A stretch of 64,000 nt of DNA. Origin: Demetria terragena DSM 11295 (lineage in GTDB: Bacteria > Actinomycetota > Actinomycetes > Actinomycetales > Dermatophilaceae). Both the position numbers and the translations under genes were made by a program. Below are positions 47,720-56,434 of the stretch, in pieces. Each line of letters begins with the position of its first letter. Positions within the stretch are counted from its first letter, which is position 1. Location: NCBI RefSeq assembly GCF_000376825.1, contig NZ_AQXW01000004.1, positions 2,604,001 to 2,668,000 of the forward strand, written 5' to 3'. A model generated the notes under the pieces. That model saw only the letters and a program-made list of their open reading frames with translations, was not told the DNA's origin and did not search any database.

Positions 47720-48652
47720 GTGATCACATCAGGACGCCCCCGTGCCCAGAAGGCCGTCATCCCGGCGGCCGGGCTGGGCACCCGCTTCTTGCCCGCGACT
47801 AAGGCCATTCCCAAGGAAATGCTGCCGGTCGTAGATAAGCCCGCCATCCAATACGTGGTGGAGGAGGCCGTCCGTGCCGGACTCACCAACCTGTTGACGA
47901 TTACCGGACGCAACAAGGTGGCCCTGGAGAATCACTTCGACCGGCACTGGGAACTAGAGCAGGCGCTGGAGCAGAAGGGCGACGTCAATCGTCTTCGGCG
48001 GGTGCAGAAGTCACAGATGCTCGGCGAGGTGCACTTCGTGCGGCAGGGCGAACCCCGCGGCCTGGGCCATGCGGTCCTGTGCGCCCAGGCGCACGTCGGC
48101 CAAGAACCGTTCGCGGTGCTCCTCGGCGATGATCTCATCGACGAGGGCGACCCGCTGCTGGAACCGATGCTTGATGCCCAGCAGCGGCACGGCGGCAACG
48201 TCATTGCGCTGATGGAGGTTCCGCCGGAGCAGATCCATCTTTATGGCTGCGCCGCCGTTGAGCCGGTCGACAACGACGGCGACGTCGTCCGGGTGACCGG
48301 CCTGGTCGAAAAGCCAGCGCCCGGCGAAGCGCCGAGCAATCTGGCGATCATCGGCCGGTATGTCCTGGACCCGTCCATTTTCGACCTTCTCTCGCGCACG
48401 CAGCCTGGCAGGGGCGGCGAAATCCAATTGACTGACGCCTTGGCCGAGTCGACGCGCTCGGGCGAAGTGGGCGTGGTCGGGGTGATCTTCAAGGGACACC
48501 GCTATGACACGGGCGATCGCCTCGACTATCTCAAGGCCATGACCAGGCTGGCGGTACGCCATCGTGAGGTCGGCGATGAGTTCCGGGAATGGTTGCTCGA
48601 GTGGGTCAATACTCCAGAAGGCCAAGGAACCGAAGGGTCTGCGCCACACTGA
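47720..48652 (+). CDS. galU: UTP-glucose-1-phosphate uridylyltransferase
   Basis: 310 residues. The nucleotidyltransferase signature AVIPAAGLGTRFLPATKAIPKEMLP, the DDLIDEGDPLLEPML segment and EKPAPGEAPSNLAIIGRYVL are typical of GalU. It makes UDP-glucose for cell-wall and capsule sugars. The start is GTG 47720. Its stop overlaps the moeA start (TGATG). It leads the galU-moeA-moaC-mog-rimJ-glpR unit. Confidence 0.95.
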   Translation: MITSGRPRAQKAVIPAAGLGTRFLPATKAIPKEMLPVVDKPAIQYVVEEAVRAGLTNLLTITGRNKVALENHFDRHWELEQALEQKGDVNRLRRVQKSQMLGEVHFVRQGEPRGLGHAVLCAQAHVGQEPFAVLLGDDLIDEGDPLLEPMLDAQQRHGGNVIALMEVPPEQIHLYGCAAVEPVDNDGDVVRVTGLVEKPAPGEAPSNLAIIGRYVLDPSIFDLLSRTQPGRGGEIQLTDALAESTRSGEVGVVGVIFKGHRYDTGDRLDYLKAMTRLAVRHREVGDEFREWLLEWVNTPEGQGTEGSAPH

Positions 48653-49863
48653 TGGACATGATCCCGCTGGAGCAACACCGACAAACCATTCTGGATGCGG
48701 TGCGGGCGCTGCCTTCGCGCCCATGCGCCTCGGCCGATGCGCTCGGCTTAGTCCTGGCCGAGCCGGTGTGCAGTGCCGTCGATCTTCCGGTTTTCACCAA
48801 CTCTTCGATGGACGGCTATGCCGTGCACTCCGCGGATGTGGCGACGACACCCACGAGCCTGCCGGTACGGGGCGACATCAGGGCGGGTGACACCACGACG
48901 TACGAAGTGCTTCCTGGTGAAACGCGGCGCATCATGACCGGTGCGCCCATGCCCGCGGGCGCGGACGCCGTGGTCCAGGTGGAACACACCGACGGCGGCA
49001 CCGAAACGGTAGAGATCGAACGCAGTGCCGTCGCGGGCGTCCACGTTCGGGTACAGGGTGAGGACCTGCGCGCAGGCGATCAGGTCGTGGAGGCCGGGAT
49101 CCGGGTACAACCGCACCAACTGGCCGCGATCGTGGGTGCGGGCGTGGCGACCGTGGCGGTCGTTCCCCGCCCGAGAGTGGCAGTGATCACGACCGGTGAT
49201 GAACTCGTGCCAACGGGAGAGCCGTTGCAGCACGGGCAGATTCACGAAAGTAATGGGCCTATGTTGGCGGCACTGGCCACGGCCGATGACGCGACGGTTG
49301 TGGCGGTCGAACACCTGCGGGATGACGCCGACCTCGCGGCGACAGTCGAGCGACTGGCGCAAGAAGCCGACTTGGTGATGACGTCCGGCGGGGTTAGTGC
49401 TGGGGCGTACGAGCCGGTCAAGAACGCCTACGCCGACGGTGGGGCCGTCAGTTTCGTCAAGGTCGCGATGCAGCCCGGGAAGCCGCAGGGCTTTGGGCTG
49501 GTGGGCGACGGAGTGCCGCTGCTGGCGCTACCGGGGAATCCGGTTTCGAGTCTGGTGAGTTATCTGTCTTTCGTGCGCCCAGCGCTGCGGGTTCTGGCTG
49601 GCCGCTCGCCGCAACAGCCGCGGTTGACGGCGCGGGTCGTCGACGGCTGGAAGTCCGCTCCTGGCCGGATGCAACTCGCGCGGGTGCGTCTAGGCCGCGA
49701 TGACGATGGCCTGACCATGACCGCGAGCGGGGCGTCCGGAAGCCACGTCCTGGGAGGCCTGGCCACCGCCCACGCGATTGCATATGTGCCGATCGATGTG
49801 CTCGAAGTCCGACCGGGCGATGTGCTGGACCTGGAACTTCTTCCCGGGGAGTCCATCCCATGA
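48652..49863 (+). CDS. MoeA/gephyrin-like molybdenum insertase (Glp-type)
   Basis: 403 residues. Domain order is MoeA: MDGYAVHSADV (about 45-55), VMTGAPMPAGADAVVQVE-like domain II, MPT-binding domain III with ITTGDELVP and TSGGVSAGAYE, and a domain IV at the end. MoeA inserts molybdenum into adenylylated molybdopterin. In corynebacteria the paralogue in this position (Glp) binds the membrane receptor GlpR and FtsZ in division; here the galU and glpR neighbours fit that, while moaC and mog fit cofactor synthesis. It could serve both. The ATG overlaps galU's stop. Confidence 0.9.
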   Translation: MDMIPLEQHRQTILDAVRALPSRPCASADALGLVLAEPVCSAVDLPVFTNSSMDGYAVHSADVATTPTSLPVRGDIRAGDTTTYEVLPGETRRIMTGAPMPAGADAVVQVEHTDGGTETVEIERSAVAGVHVRVQGEDLRAGDQVVEAGIRVQPHQLAAIVGAGVATVAVVPRPRVAVITTGDELVPTGEPLQHGQIHESNGPMLAALATADDATVVAVEHLRDDADLAATVERLAQEADLVMTSGGVSAGAYEPVKNAYADGGAVSFVKVAMQPGKPQGFGLVGDGVPLLALPGNPVSSLVSYLSFVRPALRVLAGRSPQQPRLTARVVDGWKSAPGRMQLARVRLGRDDDGLTMTASGASGSHVLGGLATAHAIAYVPIDVLEVRPGDVLDLELLPGESIP

Positions 49864-50348
49864 GCGAGTCTCATTCCGGCACTTCCAAACTCACACATGT
49901 CCGAGCCGACGGCTCCGCGCACATGGTCGATGTGAGCGCCAAGGACATCACGGCGCGCGAAGCATCGGCTGCTGGGCGGGTTCTGTTGAATGCGAACGCC
50001 ATTGCTGCCCTGCGCGATGGAAATGTCCCTAAGGGCGACGCGCTGGCGGTAGCCCGAATCGCTGGCTTGCAGGCCGCCAAACGCACCCCCGAGCTGATCC
50101 CGCTCGCGCACCCAGTCGCCGTGCATGCGGTGTCGGTCGACCTTGAAGTACTGGACGACGGAGTCGGCATCGTGGCGACTGTCCGCACGGCCGACCGCAC
50201 CGGAATCGAGATGGAAGCGCTGACCTGCGTCAGCGTCGCCGCGCTCGCACTCATCGACATGGTCAAGGCCGTCGACAAGCACGGGCGCATCACCGATGTT
50301 CGCGTCACGGCCAAATCTGGTGGCAGATCAGGGGACTGGCATGAATAG
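49860..50348 (+). CDS. moaC: Cyclic pyranopterin monophosphate synthase MoaC
   Basis: 162 residues. Conserved motifs KGDALAVARIAGLQAAKRTPELIPLAHP and TGIEMEALTCVSVAALALIDMVKAVDK hold the catalytic Lys and Asp. It forms cyclic pyranopterin monophosphate in the first stage of molybdenum cofactor synthesis, with MoaA (not in the window). It overlaps moeA by four bases and mog by eight, so it is part of a tight operon. Confidence 0.95.
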   Translation: MSESHSGTSKLTHVRADGSAHMVDVSAKDITAREASAAGRVLLNANAIAALRDGNVPKGDALAVARIAGLQAAKRTPELIPLAHPVAVHAVSVDLEVLDDGVGIVATVRTADRTGIEMEALTCVSVAALALIDMVKAVDKHGRITDVRVTAKSGGRSGDWHE

Positions 50349-50814
50349 GGCTGTCGTGATCGTCGCCTCCAACCGGGCGTCTGAAGGTGTCTACGCCGAC
50401 CGGTCCGGGCCAATCCTCGTCGAGGCGCTGCGCGAGTGGGGGCTCCGCTGCGAAGCACCCGTGGTGGTACCCGACGGAGAGCCGGTGCGGGAGGCGCTGC
50501 TCGCGGCCGTCGCCGATGGTGCCGATGTGGTGTTGACCTCGGGAGGCACGGGACTGACTCCAACGGACCAAACCCCCGAGATGACCAAGCCGCTGCTCGA
50601 CCGTGAGATTCCCGGCATTGCCGACCAGATTCGGGCTGCCGGTGTGGCCAAGGGCGTGCCGTCAGCCATGCTTTCGCGCGGATTGGCAGGCCTCATCAGG
50701 CACACGCTGGTGGTCAATCTGCCAGGATCGACAGGAGGAGTCCGCGACGCACTCGAGGTGCTGGAACCGGTGGTGCGCCACGCGCTCGACCAGGTTGCGG
50801 GCGGCGATCACTGA
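50341..50814 (+). CDS. Molybdopterin adenylyltransferase (MogA/MoaB type)
   Basis: 157 residues. The MoCF domain motifs are VIVASNRASEGVYADRSGP, DVVLTSGGTGLTPTDQTPE and VNLPGSTGGVRDALEVLEPVVRHALDQ. It adenylylates molybdopterin to prime metal insertion by MoeA. In mycobacteria a moaB2 gene occupies the same neighbourhood near pepD and mscL. It overlaps moaC by eight bases. Confidence 0.92.
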   Translation: MNRAVVIVASNRASEGVYADRSGPILVEALREWGLRCEAPVVVPDGEPVREALLAAVADGADVVLTSGGTGLTPTDQTPEMTKPLLDREIPGIADQIRAAGVAKGVPSAMLSRGLAGLIRHTLVVNLPGSTGGVRDALEVLEPVVRHALDQVAGGDH

Positions 50815-50829
50815 GCAGGAGTGGCTCAT

Positions 50830-51462
50830 ATGGCGCTGGTATCTGAATGGCCAACTCAGTTGGGGGCGACCTACCACGGTGCGTCGGTACGCCTCCGTCG
50901 GCTGCGCCCGCGCGCGGACCGCGATGAGTGGTCTCGGCTCCGACGAGGCAACGCCGATTGGACCGGACCGTGGGACTCGACCTCGCCACATCCGTCGCGA
51001 CGGATGACGTTCAGGCAGATGGTGCGCGACCAGGACCGCGAGGCACGCGCCGGGCGATTGTTGCCCTTTGCGCTGGAGATTGACGGGCGGCTCGCAGGCC
51101 AGGTCCACCTGTTCGGGATCACACGGGGGGCGATGCAGGGTGGCATGGCCGGTTACTGGATCGACCGGCGCTGCGCGGGGCGGGGCTTCATGCCGTTCGC
51201 GCTCGCGATGCTCATGGACTATGCGTTCACCGAACTCGGTTTGCACCGGGTGGAGGTCAATATCCGGCCGGACAACGAGGCCAGTCTGCGGGTGGTCCAG
51301 AAGTTGCGTATGCGCGATGAGGGAGTGCGTCATGCGTACCTGCACATCGCCGGAGCGTGGCACGACCACCGGAGCTTTGCGTTGACGGTCGAGGACCTCG
51401 CGGGCGAGCGGGTCGTGCGGCGGCTCGCGCGATCGTCCCAGGAACCACACCAACCTCTTTAG
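50830..51462 (+). CDS. RimJ-type GNAT N-acetyltransferase
   Basis: 210 residues of GNAT fold with RLRRLRPRADRDEWSRLRRGN, QGGMAGYWIDRRCAGRGFMPFALAMLMDYAF (acetyl-CoA loop RCAGRG), HRVEVNIRPDNEASLRVVQKL and VRHAYLHIAGAWHDHRSFALT, as in RimJ/RimL. It probably acetylates a protein N-terminus. I chose ATG 50830 with AGGAG seven bases before it rather than GTG 50821. In mycobacteria a rimJ gene also follows moeA. Confidence 0.9.
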   Translation: MALVSEWPTQLGATYHGASVRLRRLRPRADRDEWSRLRRGNADWTGPWDSTSPHPSRRMTFRQMVRDQDREARAGRLLPFALEIDGRLAGQVHLFGITRGAMQGGMAGYWIDRRCAGRGFMPFALAMLMDYAFTELGLHRVEVNIRPDNEASLRVVQKLRMRDEGVRHAYLHIAGAWHDHRSFALTVEDLAGERVVRRLARSSQEPHQPL

Positions 51463-51518
51463 GCGACACGCGGCGAACTTCCCGGATGCCTCGACGCGTT
51501 CGGCCTACCGTCGGGTTC

Positions 51519-52508
51519 GTGCAGACGAATGGCCTGATTTTCCTTGTGATCGTGGCGATCTGGGCTGTTTATCTGTTGCAGCACTGGGTGCGTCGGCGCG
51601 AGAACCTCGCGACTGCTCGCTCGGTTGACCGGTTCTCTGAGGCGATGCGCGTGCTTGAGCGTCGCCGTCACACCCCGCACGTTGCCGACCCGGCGCCGGT
51701 GCGGGTGTTGTCCAACGGGCCCGCTGAGCGCCCGACTGCGCCGACCGTCAGTGTGAAGCCGGTGCGCCCGTCCCTGCATGCAGGAGTTGCCATGAACCAG
51801 TCCAACCCGTCGTCCAAGCGCTTCGCTGGGTTTGGCCGAAGTTCTGACCCGGCTGCCCGCTCACGCCGACCGGCTCGTGCCGTCGGCGAAACCACGCCTC
51901 CGGTGTCGGTGAGTAATAGGTTCTTCAAGGTTGTGGCGGCGATGACACCAGCCAGGATTCGAGCCGGCGCGCTCATCACTGCCGCGGTGATTTTCGTCGC
52001 GACCGTGGTGCTGACGCCCCTCAGCGTCGTGCCCTGGTGGTCGCCGCTTTTGGGTTTGGTCCTGCTCGCTGGGGTCGTGGGGTGGCTGCGTAGCCGAGTA
52101 ATCCGTGGGGCCCGCGATCAGCGCGCTGCTCGCACAGGTGCCGCTCGTCCCAAGGCGCGCGCTAGCCAGCCCCGCGCGGATGCACCGGCGGCGCGTTCCA
52201 CACCGGCACAAGACACTCCGCTGTACGACGCTGACGCTCCTGTGGTGGAAGCGCCGGCAGCCCTGGCGGCGCAGGAAGCTCCCGTCGAGGCGCCAGGGCC
52301 TGGCACCTGGGCTCCAGTCGCGGTGCCGCCTCCTACGTACACCTTGAAGGCTCGCGCCGATCGCCCTGAGCCAGAGCCCGCTGCAACGGTCGAACCCGCC
52401 ACTCCAGCAGCGAAATACGCCGACACGCCGGTCGAGGACCTGCCCTTCGATGGCATGGCCCTTGATGAGGACCTCGAAGAACTGCCCGCTGTGCATCGCG
52501 CCGGCTAA
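51519..52508 (+). CDS. GlpR/SepX-type divisome membrane protein
   Basis: 329 residues. Membrane helix 1 (about 6-24, LIFLVIVAIWAVYLLQHWVRRRE) is followed by a basic cytoplasmic region (25-145), helices 2 and 3 (about 149-168 and 172-190), then a Pro/Ala-rich acidic tail ending DLEELPAVHRAG. The start TNGLIFLVIVAIWAVYLLQHWVRRREN is the hallmark of SepX (Streptomyces) and GlpR (Corynebacterium), which interact with the divisome; GlpR is the receptor of Glp. The GTG start at 51519 places the helix at the N-terminus. It closes the galU-moeA operon region. Confidence 0.85.
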   Translation: MQTNGLIFLVIVAIWAVYLLQHWVRRRENLATARSVDRFSEAMRVLERRRHTPHVADPAPVRVLSNGPAERPTAPTVSVKPVRPSLHAGVAMNQSNPSSKRFAGFGRSSDPAARSRRPARAVGETTPPVSVSNRFFKVVAAMTPARIRAGALITAAVIFVATVVLTPLSVVPWWSPLLGLVLLAGVVGWLRSRVIRGARDQRAARTGAARPKARASQPRADAPAARSTPAQDTPLYDADAPVVEAPAALAAQEAPVEAPGPGTWAPVAVPPPTYTLKARADRPEPEPAATVEPATPAAKYADTPVEDLPFDGMALDEDLEELPAVHRAG

Positions 52509-52516
52509 CGAACTCC

Positions 52517-53986
52517 TTAGGTGCCGCAGAACGTCTGGTGGCTCGCGGTAAAACCAGGCGGTGGGGCAGCGGCGTAGCGCTCTGGATGCGGCCGCATGCC
52601 ATAGGGATCGGTGACCGCATCGATCAGTTCGTGAACGGGTTCGAGGTCGCCCGTTTCGGCTGCGTCAAGTGCCTCTTCGAGAAGATGATTACGCGGGATG
52701 CGCGTGGGGTTGACCTGGCGCATTCGGCTCGCCACCGTGGGCCCTTCAAGGCCAGCCACATTCATCGCGTCGCGCCACCGGTCGAGCCAGGCCGTCCACT
52801 CCGGCGCGGTCCAGAGGGCGGATTCCGTGTGCGCAGAAGGACGTTCGAGCCAAGTCGCGAGTTCACCGAAGGTGCTGGTGTAGTCGGCGCCGTGCCTGTC
52901 AAGGAGTTCGAGCAGTTGTTCCACCAGCGTGGAATCTGCTGTGGTGTCGGGCAATCCAAGTTTGGCGAGCATGCGTGCGCGCCACGCGGCCTGGTAGATC
53001 GCCTCGTACTTTGTCACCGACGCGGTCGCCAGAGCGACTCCTTCGTCCGGATCTGAGCTGAGCAGGCGGAGAACGGTCTCGGCGAACCGGCTGAGGTTCC
53101 ACAGGCCGACCCCTGGCTGATTGGCATAGGCGTATCGGCCGCCATGATCGATGGAGGAGAACACGGCGCCAGGAGTGAATTCGTCGAGGAATGCGCACGG
53201 TCCGTAGTCGATGGTCTGTCCGGAGATCGTCATGTTGTCGGTATTCATCACTCCGTGGATGAAGCCGACACTCATCCATTGGGCGATGAGGTCGGCCTGG
53301 GCGGCGACGACAGCGTCCAGCAGGCCGAGGTAGGGATTGTCGGAGTCTGCGACCTCGGGGTAGTGGCGGGAAATCGCATGATCGGCGAGCCGCTGAAGAA
53401 CGTCGGGATCGCTTGCGCGAGCGGCGAGTTCGAAGGTCCCGACGCGGAGGTGGCTGGCTGCGACCCGCACGAGAATCGCGCCGGGCTTGGCGCCTTCCCG
53501 GCGCACGGTGTCGCCCGTGCTGATGACCGCGAGGGATCGTGTCGTGGGTAGCCCGAGAGCGTGCATAGCCTCGGCAACGACGTACTCCCGCAGCATCGGA
53601 CCCAACGCGGCCTTGCCATCGCCGGCCCGGGCGAACGGCGTCGCGCCGGAGCCTTTGAGGTGAATGTCGAGGCGTTTGTCAGTTGCTTCGCCGAGCAACA
53701 GGGCTCGCCCGTCGCCGAGGAGAGGGGAGTAGTTGCCGAACTGGTGGCCGGCATAGGCCATGGCGACTGCGCTGCCGTCGCCGCGGAGCAGGTCACGAAG
53801 CCCTTCTGGATCCTGCAGTGTCGAGGGGGCGATGCCGACCTCGCTGGCGAGTTCGTGGTTGAGCGTGACGGGGCGCGGCTCCGTGGGGACATCGGCCTGC
53901 CAAGGAGTCACCAACTCGGGCAATTCCTCGGCGAAGCGGTGGGACCAGGCGCTGCTGGCCGGGCCCACTCCTGGGTGCTGAGCCAT
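52517..53986 (-). CDS. selO: SelO-type protein adenylyltransferase
   Basis: 489 residues. Pseudokinase-fold motifs: LGDGRALLLGEATDKRLDIHLKGSGATPFARAGDGKAALGPMLREY, GFIHGVMNTDNMTISG and IDYGPCAFLDEF. SelO moves AMP from ATP to Ser/Thr/Tyr of redox proteins. A Cys near the C-terminus (TFCGT) sits where eukaryotic SelO has selenocysteine. It is convergent with the glpR gene, eight bases apart. Confidence 0.93.
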   Translation of the reverse strand: MAQHPGVGPASSAWSHRFAEELPELVTPWQADVPTEPRPVTLNHELASEVGIAPSTLQDPEGLRDLLRGDGSAVAMAYAGHQFGNYSPLLGDGRALLLGEATDKRLDIHLKGSGATPFARAGDGKAALGPMLREYVVAEAMHALGLPTTRSLAVISTGDTVRREGAKPGAILVRVAASHLRVGTFELAARASDPDVLQRLADHAISRHYPEVADSDNPYLGLLDAVVAAQADLIAQWMSVGFIHGVMNTDNMTISGQTIDYGPCAFLDEFTPGAVFSSIDHGGRYAYANQPGVGLWNLSRFAETVLRLLSSDPDEGVALATASVTKYEAIYQAAWRARMLAKLGLPDTTADSTLVEQLLELLDRHGADYTSTFGELATWLERPSAHTESALWTAPEWTAWLDRWRDAMNVAGLEGPTVASRMRQVNPTRIPRNHLLEEALDAAETGDLEPVHELIDAVTDPYGMRPHPERYAAAPPPGFTASHQTFCGT

Positions 53987-54043
53987 CTTGTTCCTTTCGG
54001 GTCCGATCGCTGGGTGGTGCCGAGCCTTACCGGACCTTGTCCG

Positions 54044-54970
54044 TCATCTTCCAGTATTCCGGCAGGCGATGGCCACGAGGTCGCGGGCTGGGCCGGCCGG
54101 TGGTTGCGAGCGCCCGGACCACAGCGCGCGAAATTGCCGACTCACCTCTAGGGTCGTGTCGACTACCGCGAGATATCCGGCCGCGACTTCACGCTCGGCG
54201 ACGCGTCGACTCAAAAACGCGGGTGCGCTTCCGGCCATGACCGATTCGCGTACGGCAGTGGTCGTGGTGAGTTCGACCACAGACTCATGCATCGACTCGC
54301 CCTGCTGACTCAGCGCGTGCTCCACGACGTCGCGAGTCCCCGAGCCACGCTCCCGGCTGGTGAGGGGTAGGCGGGCCACCTCAGCGGCGGTCAACGGGCT
54401 CTTCCGTCGGGCGAGGACGTCATCGGCGGCGACGACGAGGACCAACTCATCGTGGGCGACCACGACAGACCGGACATGCCGGGGCCGGGCGACACCCTCG
54501 ACGAAGCCAAGGTCGGCGTGACCAGTGCGTACGGCATCTTCGACCTGGTGGCTGTTGGCCGCCGTGAGACTGACTGAGGTGAGGCGACTGCTCTCCTGCC
54601 GCTGGCGATTGCGGAGCTGGACCAGCCAGCGCGGCATCAGCGCGTCAGCAATCGTCATGCTCGCCCACACCGACAGATCGCGGTTGCGCTCGCCACGCAG
54701 GCCGGAAATTGCGGTCTCGACTTCGTCAGTCAGATTGATCAGTTGGGCGGCCCACTCGGTGACGGCCACCCCGGACGGCGTCAGTGCCGAGCCGCGCGGT
54801 CCGCGCTGCACGAGAGTCAGTCCGGTCTGTGCTTCGACACTGCGCAACCGCTCCGAGGCCGCTTGCTGCGAGACGCCCGTCGCGCGAGCCGCGCTACCGA
54901 TGCTGCCGGTGCGCCCGATGGCGACGAGCAGTCGAAGTCCCGCGAGGTCGGGGACGTGGGGTGAGTCCAT
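54044..54970 (-). CDS. LysR-family regulator of the TDT exporter
   Basis: 308 residues. The N-terminal HTH is LRLLVAIGRTGSIGSAARATGVSQQAASERLRSVEAQTGLTL, followed by a LysR substrate-binding domain with RGPRGSALTPSG and TSREPGSGTRD-like motifs. I chose ATG 54970; an upstream in-frame ATG at 55003 adds 11 residues. It is divergent from the TDT-family exporter, a frequent actinobacterial pair, and likely activates it. Confidence 0.9.
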   Translation of the reverse strand: MDSPHVPDLAGLRLLVAIGRTGSIGSAARATGVSQQAASERLRSVEAQTGLTLVQRGPRGSALTPSGVAVTEWAAQLINLTDEVETAISGLRGERNRDLSVWASMTIADALMPRWLVQLRNRQRQESSRLTSVSLTAANSHQVEDAVRTGHADLGFVEGVARPRHVRSVVVAHDELVLVVAADDVLARRKSPLTAAEVARLPLTSRERGSGTRDVVEHALSQQGESMHESVVELTTTTAVRESVMAGSAPAFLSRRVAEREVAAGYLAVVDTTLEVSRQFRALWSGRSQPPAGPARDLVAIACRNTGR

Positions 54971-55063
54971 GGGTGCCAGCCTACGCAACTCACAAGCCGA
55001 CATTGTGGGTGCACAGGGTTGGCGCCCCTACTGAAAAGTCCACGGGTGGACGATCGTGGGGGT

Positions 55064-56434
55064 ATGGGCCCGTTAGCAGAGTTGACCGTCGACGCGCGAG
55101 ACCGTGGCGGGCTCCTCTCCGAGAGTGCTGGTCAGCCAGTGTTTGGTTCCGTCGGGCCGAACTGGTTCGCCTCGGTGATGGGTACCGGGATCGTCGCCAA
55201 CGCCGCCGCCACCCTTCCGGTGGACATTCCGGGGCTCCTCGTCGCGGCTCGGATGATGTGGTTGCTGGCTGTCGTACTGCTCATCTTCGTGGTGGTCGCG
55301 ACCGCGCTGCAGTGGCGGTACAACCCGACCGTGGCGCGGGGGCACCTCGAGGATCCGGTGATGTCCCACTTCTATGGCGCGCCCGCCATGGCACTGATGA
55401 CAGTGGGTGCGGGCGCGATGCTCGTGGGGCAACCGTTGATCGGCCCGGCCGCGGCGGTGGGGCTCAATGCCGCCTTGTGGACGTGCGGCACGGTGCTGGG
55501 TCTGTGGACTGCGGTGGTGGTGCCGTACAAAACCATGACCTCCCATGAGGTCCGCGGCGACTCGCCCTTCGGTGGGTGGTTGATGCCGGTGGTCCCGCCG
55601 ATGGTCAGCGCTGCGACGGGGCCACTGCTAATCCCGCACCTACCCGCGGGGCAGTGGCAACTGACGATGCTCGTGGCGTGCGCGGCGATGTTCGGTCTCA
55701 CCTTGGTGGCCAGCCTGGTTGTGATCGCGCTGATCTGGGGCCGCCTAGTCCGGCATGGAGTTGGCCCTGCCGCGACGGTCCCGACTCTCTGGATCGTGCT
55801 CGGACCGCTCGGTCAGTCGATCACTGCAGCCCACACCATCGGCGTGGCTGCGCCGGAGATTCTCGCGGAGCCGTCCGGAACGATCGTGACGGTCGCGGGT
55901 GTCGTCTATGGCATTCCGATGTGGGGGTTTGCGATGGTGTGGGCTGCGATTGCCGCGGCGCTCACGGTGCGTACGGCCCGCACCGGTTTGCCCTTCACCC
56001 TGACCTGGTGGTCCTTCACCTTCCCGGTGGGAACGGTGGTGACCGGGACATCGGGTCTTGCGGCGGCTACTGGTGCTCACCTGTTCACGGGCGCCGCCGT
56101 GGTGTTCTACGCCGGGCTGGTCGGAGCCTGGTGCGTGGTGGCGGCTCGCACCGCGCGCGCCGCATGCAGCGGTTGCGAGAGGTACGTTGGCGGCATGGTG
56201 GATCAAAAGACCGGGACCAAGGATTCGGGCGGGACGATGACCACGCTCGTGGCGGTGTTCGCTGCGCTTGTGGTCAACTTCGCGATTGACGGATTGACCG
56301 ACTGGCCGTGGTACGTCCGCTGGGCTTGCGGGTTGGCTGTGGCCATTGCGGTCACGCTGATGTGGAGTGGATTTCGTCGGCGTCGCGCCGCTGAAAGTCA
56401 GGGGACAACTACCGATCGGCCGAGTCGACCGTGA
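55064..56434 (+). CDS. TDT-family exporter with a fused small membrane domain
   Basis: 456 residues. The tellurite-resistance/dicarboxylate (TDT, SLAC1-fold) part spans about 25-365 with ten helices: GPNWFASVMGTGIVANAA, YGAPAMALMTVGAGAML, GQSITAAHTIGVAAPEIL and FTLTWWSFTFPVGTVVTG. Members export sulfite or C4-dicarboxylates. After ERYVGGMVDQKTG a separate two-helix segment (about 400-440, TTLVAVFAALVVNFAIDGLTD; YVRWACGLAVAIAVTLMWSG) is fused; it looks like a stand-alone small membrane protein. The start is ATG 55064 after GGGGGT. Its end overlaps the convergent VOC gene by 26 bases. Confidence 0.88.
   Translation: MGPLAELTVDARDRGGLLSESAGQPVFGSVGPNWFASVMGTGIVANAAATLPVDIPGLLVAARMMWLLAVVLLIFVVVATALQWRYNPTVARGHLEDPVMSHFYGAPAMALMTVGAGAMLVGQPLIGPAAAVGLNAALWTCGTVLGLWTAVVVPYKTMTSHEVRGDSPFGGWLMPVVPPMVSAATGPLLIPHLPAGQWQLTMLVACAAMFGLTLVASLVVIALIWGRLVRHGVGPAATVPTLWIVLGPLGQSITAAHTIGVAAPEILAEPSGTIVTVAGVVYGIPMWGFAMVWAAIAAALTVRTARTGLPFTLTWWSFTFPVGTVVTGTSGLAAATGAHLFTGAAVVFYAGLVGAWCVVAARTARAACSGCERYVGGMVDQKTGTKDSGGTMTTLVAVFAALVVNFAIDGLTDWPWYVRWACGLAVAIAVTLMWSGFRRRRAAESQGTTTDRPSRP

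Noticed and set aside
52517-52600. Selenocysteine at the SelO C-terminus
   Set aside because: The codon is an ordinary Cys codon and the gene ends normally; no SECIS-like hairpin seen.
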